Shown here: one piece after another, positions 18,201 through 25,933 of the stretch | Layout of the letters: every line of letters starts with the position of its first letter | How positions within the stretch are numbered: the first letter of the stretch is position 1 | Source of the DNA: Olivibacter domesticus | GTDB taxonomy: Bacteria; Bacteroidota; Bacteroidia; Sphingobacteriales; Sphingobacteriaceae | NCBI RefSeq assembly: GCF_900109575.1 | Contig: NZ_FOAF01000001.1 | Location: 1,521,662 to 1,585,661 of the forward strand | Length of the DNA: 64,000 bases | Direction: 5' to 3' | Program-made: the position numbers and the translations under genes | Notes under the pieces: model-generated | The model's input: the letters and a program-made list of their open reading frames with translations, nothing else | Told to the model about the DNA's origin: nothing | The model's database searches: none

Positions 18201-18491
18201 AAGTTTAATAGAAAGTGGGAAGACCGTATTGACCGTAATTAAAACTATCTCAGACTTATAACCCACTTTTGATACGACCAATTCAGCAGTATCTGATATG
18301 GGCAGTGACCAACTGAAATATCCATTGTTATCTGTTTGAGCTTGTTGCTTAAGTCCTTTGATGAGAACCGTCACCCCTGCAATTGGCTCGTTGCTCTGCC
18401 CTATTACAAAGCCTTTTAATGCTAACGTCTTCTGTGCGCTCGCAGTCAACACACAACAGAGATACATAAAAATTAGAATATACTTTAACAT
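15294..18491 (-). CDS. SusC/RagA-family TonB-dependent transporter
   Basis: A 1065-aa protein with a signal peptide and an N-terminal carboxypeptidase-like beta domain (LKGFVIGQSNEPIAGVTVLI). A TonB-box/plug region follows with VVVSTGYTSVPKDRATGSF and LIILDNFPYEGD, then a 22-strand barrel ending in the aromatic-poor terminus GININL. It pairs with the SusD lipoprotein immediately downstream and imports substrates across the outer membrane using TonB energy. The TlpA gene begins 13 bases upstream, a common pairing in Pedobacter-like genomes. Confidence 0.95.
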   Translation of the reverse strand: MLKYILIFMYLCCVLTASAQKTLALKGFVIGQSNEPIAGVTVLIKGLKQQAQTDNNGYFSWSLPISDTAELVVSKVGYKSEIVLITVNTVFPLSIKLTDHFTVLEEVVVSTGYTSVPKDRATGSFSVIDKELFNRQISTDVITRLDGLAPGILFDKRGGERQNFQIRGISTLYSNARPLIILDNFPYEGDINNINPNDIESVTFLKDAAAASIWGARAGNGVLVITTKKAKFNAPMQLNVTSNLTIQDKSDLFYMPLVSSSDYIDIERFLFEQGAYDAILSNTADRPVITPVVELLDDVRAGRLEEGRADILINSYRDKDIRKDYERYLYRPAFLQQHALQLSGGNDHHNYRLSFGYDKNLTELKENENDRLTIRAQNKFKPLKQLEIELGFVYTASRQQDNNPGSVRMGLTDLIYPYAKLADDNGTALPLEQEYRKRYLDTAGSGKLLDWQYFPLNEIYEADNRIRTNDLLLNANVTYRINDDLKVAALYQYENQGVLNRGFKSEEMFFTRNLINKFTTVDGNNIKRNVPLGGILDLNRQQLYSHALRLQLDYNKTWKDVHQLTALGGTEVRDALSDSEVSRTYGYNDQLMTGGVVDLLTRFPVFGGLEWDQQIPNLQSFGAYRDRFLSLYANASYSFKSKYIFSGSARRDASNLFGTSTNNKWKPLWSAGFKYRLAEEAFFPSQLVPKFDLSITYGKSGNVNNGITALTTIRYQSSPSPLANLPFAFVQGAPNQELRWENVSQLNTEINFALKNNRIDGSVAYYRKKATDLISGVAADPTTGFSSLTMNAASLLTTGLDVQVNTLNMTNKSFSWATNWIFSRNKDKVLENYVSNLGSSNYVTGSRIPPGNSYPLNSLFSYAWAGLDAANGDPQGYLDGQLSKDYQAILQSPNIDNLVFHGTQLPRIFGAIRNNVRWGNFSLSVNVTYRFDYYFRRPTISYSSLLSSNASMPHADYYKRWQQAGDEVHTSVPSLAYPASANRDRFYINSEVLVEKGDHIRFQDANFSYRLPAATLRRTPFKSLTITAYVQNLGILWRANREGIDPDYRQGPLPKSYALGININL

Positions 18492-18504
18492 GTCTTTAGG
18501 TTGA

Positions 18505-20118
18505 TTATTTTATGATCTGAGAGTTGAAATAGGGATGATTCGACGGCAGATAGCCGTAAGGGGAAAAACGCAATGTCTCGGGAGTTTTCTGTAAATAGTT
18601 CTGTTCAGAAACTACAATCACCTTCTTCCGCACGAAGCTTTTTTCTAAGTACAGCCCTTTTTCATTTAAACTTCTTTGCAACGAAGCACTATCTGGATAT
18701 GTTTGATCAAACTCAAGGTCTAGCAAAAAATCTTTCGGTAAATCCGTGCTATCCACAATAGGCGGTAAGACAGGGAAAACTTTGTAAGGGTTCACCTTTG
18801 TCTGCGCAAGCAAGGTTTGAATTGGAAAATTCATCAAATAACTTTTTGCACCGCTGGAAGATCGTCCCACAAACCGCTGTTGTTCTACCATCCTTGCAGG
18901 CACGTGGCTATCTATCACCATTAAGGGAATTCCGCCTTTACTGCCCGTTACTTTTCTATCTTTGACGCGTTTTAGGAGCAAAATCTCTACCTGCCGCTCT
19001 TCTATCCGGCTTTTCAGATTAAAGAAAAAATCCAGATCAATTTTTAATCTGTCATTTATCTCTTCCTTGGCAATCTGTTCGGGGAAAATTGCTTCGTAAT
19101 TATAAGCATGTCTATTACGCCAATTGAGCTCCTCCTTTTGCGTTGTATTTCTGTTTGCTATATACTTATAAGCTTCAGGATATGCTACTTCTAATACAAC
19201 ATCATGTGGATTTGTGGGAGAAAGCGTTCCAAAAGCCCTTGTAACAGCGTACAGACTCAAAATTGACTTTTCGACCTGATAGTAGCGATTCACCTTCTTT
19301 TTCCCTAAATTTATAAAAGCTGCGTTGCTTCTTATACTTGGAATAGCTGGTATAATGGTGGTATAATAGAAAGGCTTATGCTTGTTCATCTGTGAGTAAG
19401 CAGCAGTAAGAAAAAAAGCTTCAGCATCTATAGCTTCATTTTTGGCAATTAAACCAGTAGACTTCTTCTGCTCAATTATCTCCGTAATGATTTCTCTTGT
19501 TAAATACTCCGGGCTAGTAATTGCTAACAAGCTATTATCCCAAATTATAAGCGTATGCGGTACTACTTTATGAGGGAAGTAAGCAGATAAGTGCTTATCT
19601 TCCACTATTGATGAAAAATCGTTAGGAGGTATCAATTGTCGCTGGCTAGCCATTTTCATAAATTGCTCAATAGTTGTGCTCTTTTCATAAGTCACAGGTA
19701 TCACCTTCATACTTTTATCAAAACTTTCTTCAAGCGCATGCAGATCGGGCATAGCCCGTATGCAGGGCTTACACCACGTAGCCCAAAAGTCCAGAACAAT
19801 CAGTTTGCCTTTGTAACCATTGAGGGTTACAGTAGTGCTTCCCTCCTGCCCCTCTTTCACCATTTGCAATGGCAAGTTCCATAATGCATCAGGAATGCTA
19901 TCCCCTATCCGCAGAGGCTTAATAGAATCTGTGGATAAAGCCACGCCTGCAGCAGCAGGGTTGCCTACACCCCGCTGCCCGGCGTGAGCCAAACAAACAC
20001 AGAACAAGATTTTTATAGTAGCAAGAGATAAAACATAAGATCTAAGAGTTTTACTTGTTAATATTTTAGGTTTTCGTTTGGAGCATACCACTCTTATTAA
20101 GCGTAAAAGTTGCTTCAT
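18505..20118 (-). CDS. TlpA-like thiol-disulfide oxidoreductase with long C-terminal domain
   Basis: A 537-aa protein. A basic N-terminus and one hydrophobic segment (about residues 28-46) act as signal or anchor. Then comes a thioredoxin fold with the active site WCKPC (C116, C119) in LDFWATWCKPCIRAMPDL, and about 300 residues of unknown domain. TlpA-type proteins reduce or isomerise disulfides in the periplasm. It heads the operon with susC and susD, downstream of a good promoter at 20244-20275. Its presence suggests that the imported substrate or a partner has cysteines. Confidence 0.9.
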   Translation of the reverse strand: MKQLLRLIRVVCSKRKPKILTSKTLRSYVLSLATIKILFCVCLAHAGQRGVGNPAAAGVALSTDSIKPLRIGDSIPDALWNLPLQMVKEGQEGSTTVTLNGYKGKLIVLDFWATWCKPCIRAMPDLHALEESFDKSMKVIPVTYEKSTTIEQFMKMASQRQLIPPNDFSSIVEDKHLSAYFPHKVVPHTLIIWDNSLLAITSPEYLTREIITEIIEQKKSTGLIAKNEAIDAEAFFLTAAYSQMNKHKPFYYTTIIPAIPSIRSNAAFINLGKKKVNRYYQVEKSILSLYAVTRAFGTLSPTNPHDVVLEVAYPEAYKYIANRNTTQKEELNWRNRHAYNYEAIFPEQIAKEEINDRLKIDLDFFFNLKSRIEERQVEILLLKRVKDRKVTGSKGGIPLMVIDSHVPARMVEQQRFVGRSSSGAKSYLMNFPIQTLLAQTKVNPYKVFPVLPPIVDSTDLPKDFLLDLEFDQTYPDSASLQRSLNEKGLYLEKSFVRKKVIVVSEQNYLQKTPETLRFSPYGYLPSNHPYFNSQIIK

Positions 20119-20209
20119 TTTGGTTGATTTTTATTGATTTAGGTTTCAAAAAATTTAAAAACCGACCACCATGCCTTATACAAGGCACAAATATTTGCAA
20201 GATTAAAAG

Positions 20210-20224
20210 AAAGGTACTACCTTT
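20210..20224. promoter_or_regulatory. Palindrome in the leader of the tlpA-susC-susD operon
   Basis: AAAGGTA-C-TACCTTT, a perfect 7-bp palindrome, lies about 20 bases downstream of the predicted -7 box. It could be an operator or a leader hairpin. Confidence 0.4.
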
Positions 20225-20243
20225 AGGCTGATTGCAACAACCG

Positions 20244-20275
20244 TAAAGATAAAGCCTATTCCAAATCGAAGCAAA
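20244..20275 (-). promoter_or_regulatory. Bacteroidota-type promoter of the tlpA-susC-susD operon
   Basis: Read on the minus strand, TTTG (20275-20272) is followed by a 20-base spacer and TATCTTTA (20251-20244). This fits the Bacteroidota consensus TTTG-N19/20-TAnnTTTG except for the last base. The tlpA start codon is about 125 bases downstream. Confidence 0.6.
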
Positions 20276-20329
20276 CAATAGTTTTCCTTATGGTATGGGG
20301 TCGGCAACAGACTCGGATTTGGCTTTTTA

Positions 20330-20363
20330 GAGCCTGCTTCGGGTGAGGGCTTTTTATAGGCTC
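20330..20363 (-). terminator. Hairpin after the 46-codon leader gene
   Basis: GAGCCT/AGGCTC stem with a structured loop containing GCTTCGGGTGAGGGC, downstream of the small minus-strand gene at 20407-20547 and upstream of the operon promoter. Confidence 0.4.
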
Positions 20364-20406
20364 CTCTCCTACGCTATCCACAGCCTGTTTATTTTTTTGG
20401 CTCGCT

Positions 20407-20547
20407 TTATTCGGGAGAGGCAATTATGTTCTTTAATATTGATTGAAGGGATTTGGGGTGTAACTTTCGCTGACTGTGTTGCCGAGCTATCTCTGCAAAT
20501 ATCTTGCGGGTTAAAGAGTTAATTGGTTTGGTTTTGATCGTTTTCAT
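20407..20547 (-). CDS. Small basic peptide gene (46 aa), unknown
   Basis: A complete ATG-to-TAA frame of 46 codons encoding MKTIKTKPINSLTRKIF followed by a Lys/Gln/Ser-rich helix ending IIASPE. It lies between a large nested-hairpin element (20610-20742) and a terminator-like hairpin, upstream of the tlpA-susC-susD operon on the same strand. It has no signal peptide. It may be a leader peptide or a small independent protein. No family recognised. Confidence 0.45.
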   Translation of the reverse strand: MKTIKTKPINSLTRKIFAEIARQHSQRKLHPKSLQSILKNIIASPE

Positions 20548-20609
20548 AATGTTTAGAGTTTATGTGAACGAGCATAAAATCAAAAGGCTGGAACCTGTGT
20601 CCTGCCATC

Positions 20610-20742
20610 ATCCGGGAACTAGCAATCCCACAGCGCGGCATTCAACAAGCCCAGCCTAAAGATTGTGTAAAGGTACACAATATCTTTAGACGTGGGTTAA
20701 ACTTGCTGCCTCACGCTGAATTTTCAATTGCTAGTTTCGGAT
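20610..20742. ncRNA. Candidate structured RNA: five nested stems
   Basis: Complementary arms occur in strictly nested order. They are 20610-20626 with 20727-20742 (ATCCG plus AACTAGCAAT pairing), 20631-20635 with 20714-20718 (CAGCG/CGCTG), 20637-20640 with 20707-20710 (GGCA/TGCC), 20646-20649 with 20702-20705 (CAAG/CTTG), and 20657-20668 with 20675-20688 (TAAAGATTGTGT with ACACAATATCTTTA, two-base bulge). This gives one long interrupted hairpin of about 130 bases in a gene-free region. The strand is unknown; on the minus strand it would precede the 46-codon gene. A 6S-like RNA, a regulatory leader or a miniature mobile element are all possible. Confidence 0.55.
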
Positions 20743-20907
20743 TCAGAGGCTCATTCAACTCACAATCTATCTATCATATAGATGGTGTTGTCATATTTCA
20801 ATTACCAATCCTTGATTGGAAATACAAATATACATAGCATCACTTATAAAAGCAAATATAATTGCGATTTACACATAAAAAACTCATTATAAAATATTTA
20901 AACAAAT

Positions 20908-21360
20908 ATGAAATTCAGCAAATTCCTAAAAGGAATTAATAAAGATTATGAAGAAATAGTTTCGAAAGAGCCCTCGTTATCGAGCATAAAGTTAGAGGTT
21001 GATTTATCTAACATACGGGGGAAAGATTTCTATAGAGTTCTAATTTTAGTCACGGAAGATTTTGACAAAGATTGTAAAACTGCGCTTTTCGAGATTGTTG
21101 ACGGCGCTAAGAAGAAATATCAAAACAAGTATTCTAAAAAGGGGAAAGGGAATAAATCACTAAATAGTTATCAAGAGTTCATAAATCAGTTTATTGTATT
21201 ACAATCAGATATTGCGGAGAACGCCAGTATTGAAAACACTAGGTTCACTAAGGTTTTAAATCTGCAAGCAAATGACTTCTACGCATATGAAGTCTATTCT
21301 ATAGTAATTTCTCGAGGAATCACTGCTAAAAGTGCATTTGAACAATTGTATAAAAAATAG
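20908..21360 (+). CDS. Hypothetical protein, 150 aa
   Basis: A soluble, lysine-rich protein (KKKYQNKYSKKGKGNK in the middle) with mixed alpha/beta character, no signal peptide and no recognised motif. It is the first gene of the AT-rich accessory island after the structured element and seems to be monocistronic. The ATG start follows an AT-rich upstream region. No function can be assigned. Confidence 0.6.
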   Translation: MKFSKFLKGINKDYEEIVSKEPSLSSIKLEVDLSNIRGKDFYRVLILVTEDFDKDCKTALFEIVDGAKKKYQNKYSKKGKGNKSLNSYQEFINQFIVLQSDIAENASIENTRFTKVLNLQANDFYAYEVYSIVISRGITAKSAFEQLYKK

Positions 21361-21481
21361 ATTTGGTATCATTAGGCTGCCATTTTTACTATAGTATAAT
21401 CATTGCCCACGAAAAGCAATATTTATCATTACTAATTAACTGATCGTTTTATGAAACATTCTCAATATAAAATTATTGACT

Positions 21482-21919
21482 TTAGTTGTCAGTTTTCAAT
21501 TCATATAGCTTGCCTTCTACCCTCCGTAATATGAATATCTTATCAAATGCTGATTTGAATACTCTATCATTCGCATTGAAGTTATCGAAGTCAAAGTATG
21601 TTGCCATAGTGCTACTATCCTCGACTATCAATAGCCATAGTTGATCATAGCTTTCTTTGTAAGATTCACTGGTTTTATTCTTACTCTCAATAGAAGAAGT
21701 TAGCTCTTCACCTTTAAGAATATCTGGTACTACCACTCCTCCGCTAGTCATCCATGATGAAAGTAATTTGGCAGTTTTATGCACAGAGATTCTTAATATT
21801 TTCTCTGGGCAATAAAAAATGGAACGCAACATCTGACCTTGAACAGTTGGGACAGGACTTTGACTGATAATTGTTAAATGCTTTATAATGACAAAAACAT
21901 CGGAAAGTTGGTAAAGCAA
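21482..21919 (-). CDS. Hypothetical protein, 145 aa
   Basis: A frame encoding a protein with a hydrophobic N-terminal third and a more ordinary C-terminal part (YDQLWLLIVEDSSTMATYFDF and FDKIFILRRVEGKLYEL). The C-terminal strands look like a real soluble domain; the N-terminal 40 residues are less convincing and the true start may be internal. No family is recognised. It is convergent with the 150-aa gene. Confidence 0.5.
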   Translation of the reverse strand: MLYQLSDVFVIIKHLTIISQSPVPTVQGQMLRSIFYCPEKILRISVHKTAKLLSSWMTSGGVVVPDILKGEELTSSIESKNKTSESYKESYDQLWLLIVEDSSTMATYFDFDNFNANDRVFKSAFDKIFILRRVEGKLYELKTDN

Positions 21920-21973
21920 ACTATAGGATAAATTTTTGTAATTTAGTCAAGCCACGAGAAATATCGGTAAATT

Positions 21974-22843
21974 ATGATTCCGCAAAAAATACAAGCATTA
22001 TTTGAGTTCATTGATTTTTTGGACGACAACAAAAGCGAATACATTGAAAAATATATTCCTCTTTGCGATGAACTGAATGAACTTGATAAGCGAAGAAACG
22101 AATTAGATCCAGATGGCAATTACAAAGACAGAAGGTCTTACGACAACATTCAAAAGCAAATAAAGGAAAAGTTTGCGCCTATTAAAGAAAATATTTACAA
22201 GCCGATTACAGGCAAAATGCGAGAATTAGGAATTTGGGCAGGCGATGACGTTTTTACAAGCATTTGGAACAATAATATATCTGAAATATCTTATTTTAAA
22301 AGAAATTTTTCAGAAGAGGATACGATACAAATTTTTCAATACAAACAAAAATATCTGGACTTTCGAGCAGAAACGAACAATGATTTTCATTGTCTCTCAT
22401 TTGTTTTTCAATCATTAGACGAAATTTTGAAAGAACTTTTTAATTTTTTCAAAGACACTAGCAAAAATGAATTTGATAGTTTTGAAACTAAAATAGTAGA
22501 AGTCGAAGATTTTGATGAAATGGTAAAAAGAATAAAAGACAACAGGAGGAAAAATATAAAATATTCTATTCCTTCTGAGGCATTTTTTGGTACAAAACAA
22601 ATAGTGACCTCAACAAAAACACCAGGTATAAAGAATGAAATTATTATGGGAGACAAAATAGAAGTAGGAAACATTTCAAATAACACTGGACAAATTTCTG
22701 TAGGAAAGGGGAACAAAACAAAGGTAAACGGCAATGATGAACTTGCTGCAAAATCTTTTCGTTGGCAAAAAAGGGATACAATTATCTCTATAGTTCTTGG
22801 CATTATTGGAATAATAATAGCTTATCTATCAATGGGAAAATGA
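21974..22843 (+). CDS. Hypothetical C-terminally anchored protein
   Basis: A 289-aa protein, largely helical and charged for about 215 residues. Then comes a linker GDKIEVGNISNNTGQISVG resembling the short beta-repeat linkers seen before effector or membrane segments in bacterial conflict proteins, and a single C-terminal transmembrane helix (about residues 267-286). Tail-anchored topology with a large cytosolic domain is likely. Its place beside a membrane channel-like protein and HEPN genes suggests a conflict role, but this is inference only. Confidence 0.6.
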   Translation: MIPQKIQALFEFIDFLDDNKSEYIEKYIPLCDELNELDKRRNELDPDGNYKDRRSYDNIQKQIKEKFAPIKENIYKPITGKMRELGIWAGDDVFTSIWNNNISEISYFKRNFSEEDTIQIFQYKQKYLDFRAETNNDFHCLSFVFQSLDEILKELFNFFKDTSKNEFDSFETKIVEVEDFDEMVKRIKDNRRKNIKYSIPSEAFFGTKQIVTSTKTPGIKNEIIMGDKIEVGNISNNTGQISVGKGNKTKVNGNDELAAKSFRWQKRDTIISIVLGIIGIIIAYLSMGK

Positions 22844-22990
22844 CAGTTGCAATAAATAAATAGACGATAAAATCTCAAACCTATTGCCATCTAATGTTTC
22901 GTAGCCGAAATTTTAAATCCATAATTTCTGACTTTATCTTGGAAAACATCTTTTTGCCTTTACAGATACGACACAAATCCTAATAGCGGA

Positions 22991-24751
22991 ATGGAGTTTA
23001 TTATAAATATTGATAATTACAAGCCGTTGGTTCAGAAAGACAATTGCTTCGTTGTTGATACTGAATTTATAAAAAAAAAATCTCTAGAAACCTGCCAGAA
23101 AATTATCATAAAAGACATCAAAGACAAGGACTTACTGCTATACATCCTAAAAGTTGACCTACCCAAAACAAGAATAGAAATCCGTGATTGTGTATTTAAC
23201 ACAATCTCTATAGAGAAATCCACAATTGATGAAGTTGTTCTTAATACGGTGGAAGTAAGTGAAAGTAAGGATGGAAAATTTGCGCCTTTTAAAACATTTA
23301 TAGACTCTTCAAAATTTAAGTATCTGTGGTTTTATTATTGCAAGCTTCATAATGGCATGATCGTAAGGAAGGAGTCTGAAATAGAGTCATTATCAATAAA
23401 TAATACAATCATTGACCGTAGCTTTACCTTTATTAATTCTAAATGCAAAACAATTATAGTCGAATCTTCAAATGTTTCCGAAGTTATCATTGAAAGAATT
23501 GACTATCCAAAAGAAAATGGAAGGACAGAAGTTGATACAATAAATATTTTTAGATCCGAAGGTTTGAAAAATATTAGAGTCTGGGAAGTAACATTTAAGA
23601 ACCTTCATATTCATAAAGTAATCCTAAATAAAACCGAAAGACTAACTGATCACAATAATGAGATCTATATAAAGACACCTCACAAGTACAGAGATGTAGA
23701 GGAAATAGAAATTTCTGAATCGACAATTTCATCCAAAACAATTATCATTTTTGATGATACAAAACACCTTAAGTTTTTCGATTCCAGTTTGAGCGAATTA
23801 ATTCTAAACTATTGGCACATTGATTCTCTGCTCTTTTCGAATTGCAGGTTTAGTGATTCAACATATTTTGGACGGTCCAACCAAATAAAAACAATAAACA
23901 AATCCCTCGTTGAAAACTGCACTTTTGACGACACATTCGATATGAGCAGTATTCGATTTAAAGAAGAAGCATTTTTTAGAGGTTTAGTTTTTAAAAAATA
24001 TCCCTCATTTTTTTATCATAATACAATTGAAGAAAATTGTAAAACCGACTTTCAATATTCGAATCTTCAAAACCTTGTTTTTCAAAAAATTGACTTTAGA
24101 TTCTTTTCTTTTAAAGAGTTTGATATTACAAATGTTGAATTTAGGGAATGTCGTTGGCTTTCAGAAAGAAAATGCTTTATTAGCAGGAATTTGATTTTCG
24201 ATGACAATAATGACATCACTGAAATTGACGAACTCGTAAAAGTTAAGGACATTTATTCAAAGCTGAGAATGAATGCTGAGAAGAGTTCAGACTTCTTAAA
24301 TCTCGGAAAATTCTATATTTCAGAGCAAGAGACTAAACGAAAAATCCATCGTGAAAAAAAAGATCGTATTGAATTTCTTCTAATGAGTTTCCACAAGGTA
24401 ATTAGTAGTTATGGTGAAAACTTTAAAAAACCTCTCTTTCTTGCTCTTTGTTCTATAATTCTTTTTGCATTATTGTTCATATTTACTGGGTTCTATGTAG
24501 GCGATGAATTAGTAAAATATAGGTTGTTTTCATTTCAGTGTTCTAATATTTCAAGTACATTGCGGGATTTTGGATATTCACTAATATACAGTTTAAAGAA
24601 CATTTTACCATTTCAAGTCAGTTTGAATTTTTATTTACACTCAGACAAATCATTACCATTATCACAGACACTTGAACTCATGCACAAAATAATAAATTTA
24701 ATTTTAGCGACATGTTTTACCGCTGCCTTTATAAAATACTTACGGAAATAA
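22991..24751 (+). CDS. Pentapeptide-like beta-helix protein with C-terminal ion-channel-like membrane domain
   Basis: A 586-aa protein. The first 400 residues are built of short recurring strands (SLSINNTIID, LLFSNCRFSD, NVEFRECRW) characteristic of degenerate pentapeptide/right-handed beta-helix folds. Then comes a helical motif YSKLRMNAEKSSDFLNLG that in other pentapeptide membrane proteins joins the helix to the membrane part. Two transmembrane segments follow (about residues 480-500 and 560-580), with a re-entrant-like YSLKNILPF between them, as in two-helix potassium channel-like modules. No selectivity filter TVGYG is seen. A membrane effector or mechanosensitive role is possible. Confidence 0.65.
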   Translation: MEFIINIDNYKPLVQKDNCFVVDTEFIKKKSLETCQKIIIKDIKDKDLLLYILKVDLPKTRIEIRDCVFNTISIEKSTIDEVVLNTVEVSESKDGKFAPFKTFIDSSKFKYLWFYYCKLHNGMIVRKESEIESLSINNTIIDRSFTFINSKCKTIIVESSNVSEVIIERIDYPKENGRTEVDTINIFRSEGLKNIRVWEVTFKNLHIHKVILNKTERLTDHNNEIYIKTPHKYRDVEEIEISESTISSKTIIIFDDTKHLKFFDSSLSELILNYWHIDSLLFSNCRFSDSTYFGRSNQIKTINKSLVENCTFDDTFDMSSIRFKEEAFFRGLVFKKYPSFFYHNTIEENCKTDFQYSNLQNLVFQKIDFRFFSFKEFDITNVEFRECRWLSERKCFISRNLIFDDNNDITEIDELVKVKDIYSKLRMNAEKSSDFLNLGKFYISEQETKRKIHREKKDRIEFLLMSFHKVISSYGENFKKPLFLALCSIILFALLFIFTGFYVGDELVKYRLFSFQCSNISSTLRDFGYSLIYSLKNILPFQVSLNFYLHSDKSLPLSQTLELMHKIINLILATCFTAAFIKYLRK

Positions 24752-25022
24752 GGTGTACGACAGGTAATAAAGGCAAAACAATTGTGTGAAAACATTTACA
24801 TATGACATTATCTGTCAAATACAATATATCTATATTATTAGGATCATTAACAATCGGATCGTAGGGACTCACGTATTCAGAAATGCCTAAACTTCTGCTA
24901 CATCCTTTCTCTTTCTCAAATATCACAGTACATTTGCCGCCGATGAAATATTTCTTAGCCAGCCATACTAGAAATGCCGTTATAAGAGCTATTAGGATAC
25001 CTTTCAAAATCAGATCCAACAT
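24729..25022 (-). CDS. Small membrane protein, unknown
   Basis: 97 aa with an N-terminal transmembrane helix (residues 4-22) and a Cys-containing tail (C31, C41, C74, C76). It overlaps the 3' end of the channel-like gene by 23 bases in the opposite direction, which lowers confidence in the last residues. No family recognised. Confidence 0.4.
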   Translation of the reverse strand: MLDLILKGILIALITAFLVWLAKKYFIGGKCTVIFEKEKGCSRSLGISEYVSPYDPIVNDPNNIDILYLTDNVICKCFHTIVLPLLPVVHLISVSIL

Positions 25023-25198
25023 TACATTGACCTTATACCGTGTGTAATTAGCTCATTTAATCTATGACCAAGTAAATTTACACTTTTTTTTCCTAGGCCT
25101 TCATATTAAAGTGCAATCGTGCTTGGATCGTTTGTCTATGGTCAAGTACATATCTGCCATTGTTCCTTCACCTGTCGCATGTCGCACTTTACCAGTTC

Positions 25199-25217
25199 GG
25201 CTAGCTATTCGCTAGCC
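25199..25217. terminator. Hairpin downstream of the HEPN genes
   Basis: GGCTAGC-TATTC-GCTAGCC, a perfect 7-bp stem, sits 40 bases beyond the stop of the minus-strand HEPN gene. A T-run occurs about 10 bases away on the plus strand. Confidence 0.45.
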
Positions 25218-25256
25218 TTAATAATCGTTTTTTTAAAATGATACTTCTATCAGAAT

Positions 25257-25895
25257 TTAATTTGAGATCTTCTTGTTATATGCATTAATAATAGCTTCAA
25301 GAAACATAGATGTTGTTCTCATGAACCTTTTCAAAAGTTTAGGATTTCTAATTCGTATCCGACCCGAACGTCCAGCGACTATGACGTCGTTGTCTTTCAA
25401 AAATTTGTAGAGTTTTTCTTTTTCAATGTCTTTCGTGCCCTCTTTATCAATCATCCCTCCATTATGAACTAAAAGATTACGTATTGATCTGAAATGTTTT
25501 ATTTCTCCCCATTCCGCAACCCCTTCATTTGCTTGTTGTATTTCACCAATTTTTTCAATATACAACCTGTAATTCTCTATTCCGTTTCCATTTAAATCTT
25601 CAATTTTTAAATACTTTCCCTCACTTAAAACATAAGCAGTAAGCCACATTTTGTCTTCAAAATGCGAGTACATCGAAATAAAAATAGCATTTTGTAATAT
25701 CCAATCTGCATGCATAAAATGAATACTATCCTCTGTGCTTTCTTCAAAGTTTCTTATTTCGTCAAGTATATCTCGGGTTAGTTGTTCATCTTGTTGCTTA
25801 ATTGCTTTTATATTATCCTCTGCCAGCCTCACGAGAGAACGACATATTGATATGTAAGTTTTTACGGACATTGGCTTTATTTCCTTCTTATCCAT
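25257..25895 (-). CDS. HEPN-domain protein (RNLLVH motif)
   Basis: 212 aa from the ATG giving MDKKEIKPMS; a TTG start would add 7 residues. An all-helical protein with the HEPN signature Rx4H as RNLLVHN (Arg139, His144) in FRSIRNLLVHNGG. HEPN domains are often RNases in toxin-antitoxin, abortive infection and CRISPR effectors. It is the distal gene of a three-gene minus-strand run whose products all resemble HEPN proteins. No antitoxin-like partner is obvious. The RNase role is inferred from the motif. Confidence 0.7.
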   Translation of the reverse strand: MDKKEIKPMSVKTYISICRSLVRLAEDNIKAIKQQDEQLTRDILDEIRNFEESTEDSIHFMHADWILQNAIFISMYSHFEDKMWLTAYVLSEGKYLKIEDLNGNGIENYRLYIEKIGEIQQANEGVAEWGEIKHFRSIRNLLVHNGGMIDKEGTKDIEKEKLYKFLKDNDVIVAGRSGRIRIRNPKLLKRFMRTTSMFLEAIINAYNKKISN

Positions 25896-25933
25896 ATTTT
25901 TAATTTCTACGATCAATTAATCGTTTATTGGCA

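Noticed and set aside
20610-20742. Retron msr/msd or DGR element
   Set aside because: The nested arms fit superficially, but no reverse transcriptase gene is present within the window.
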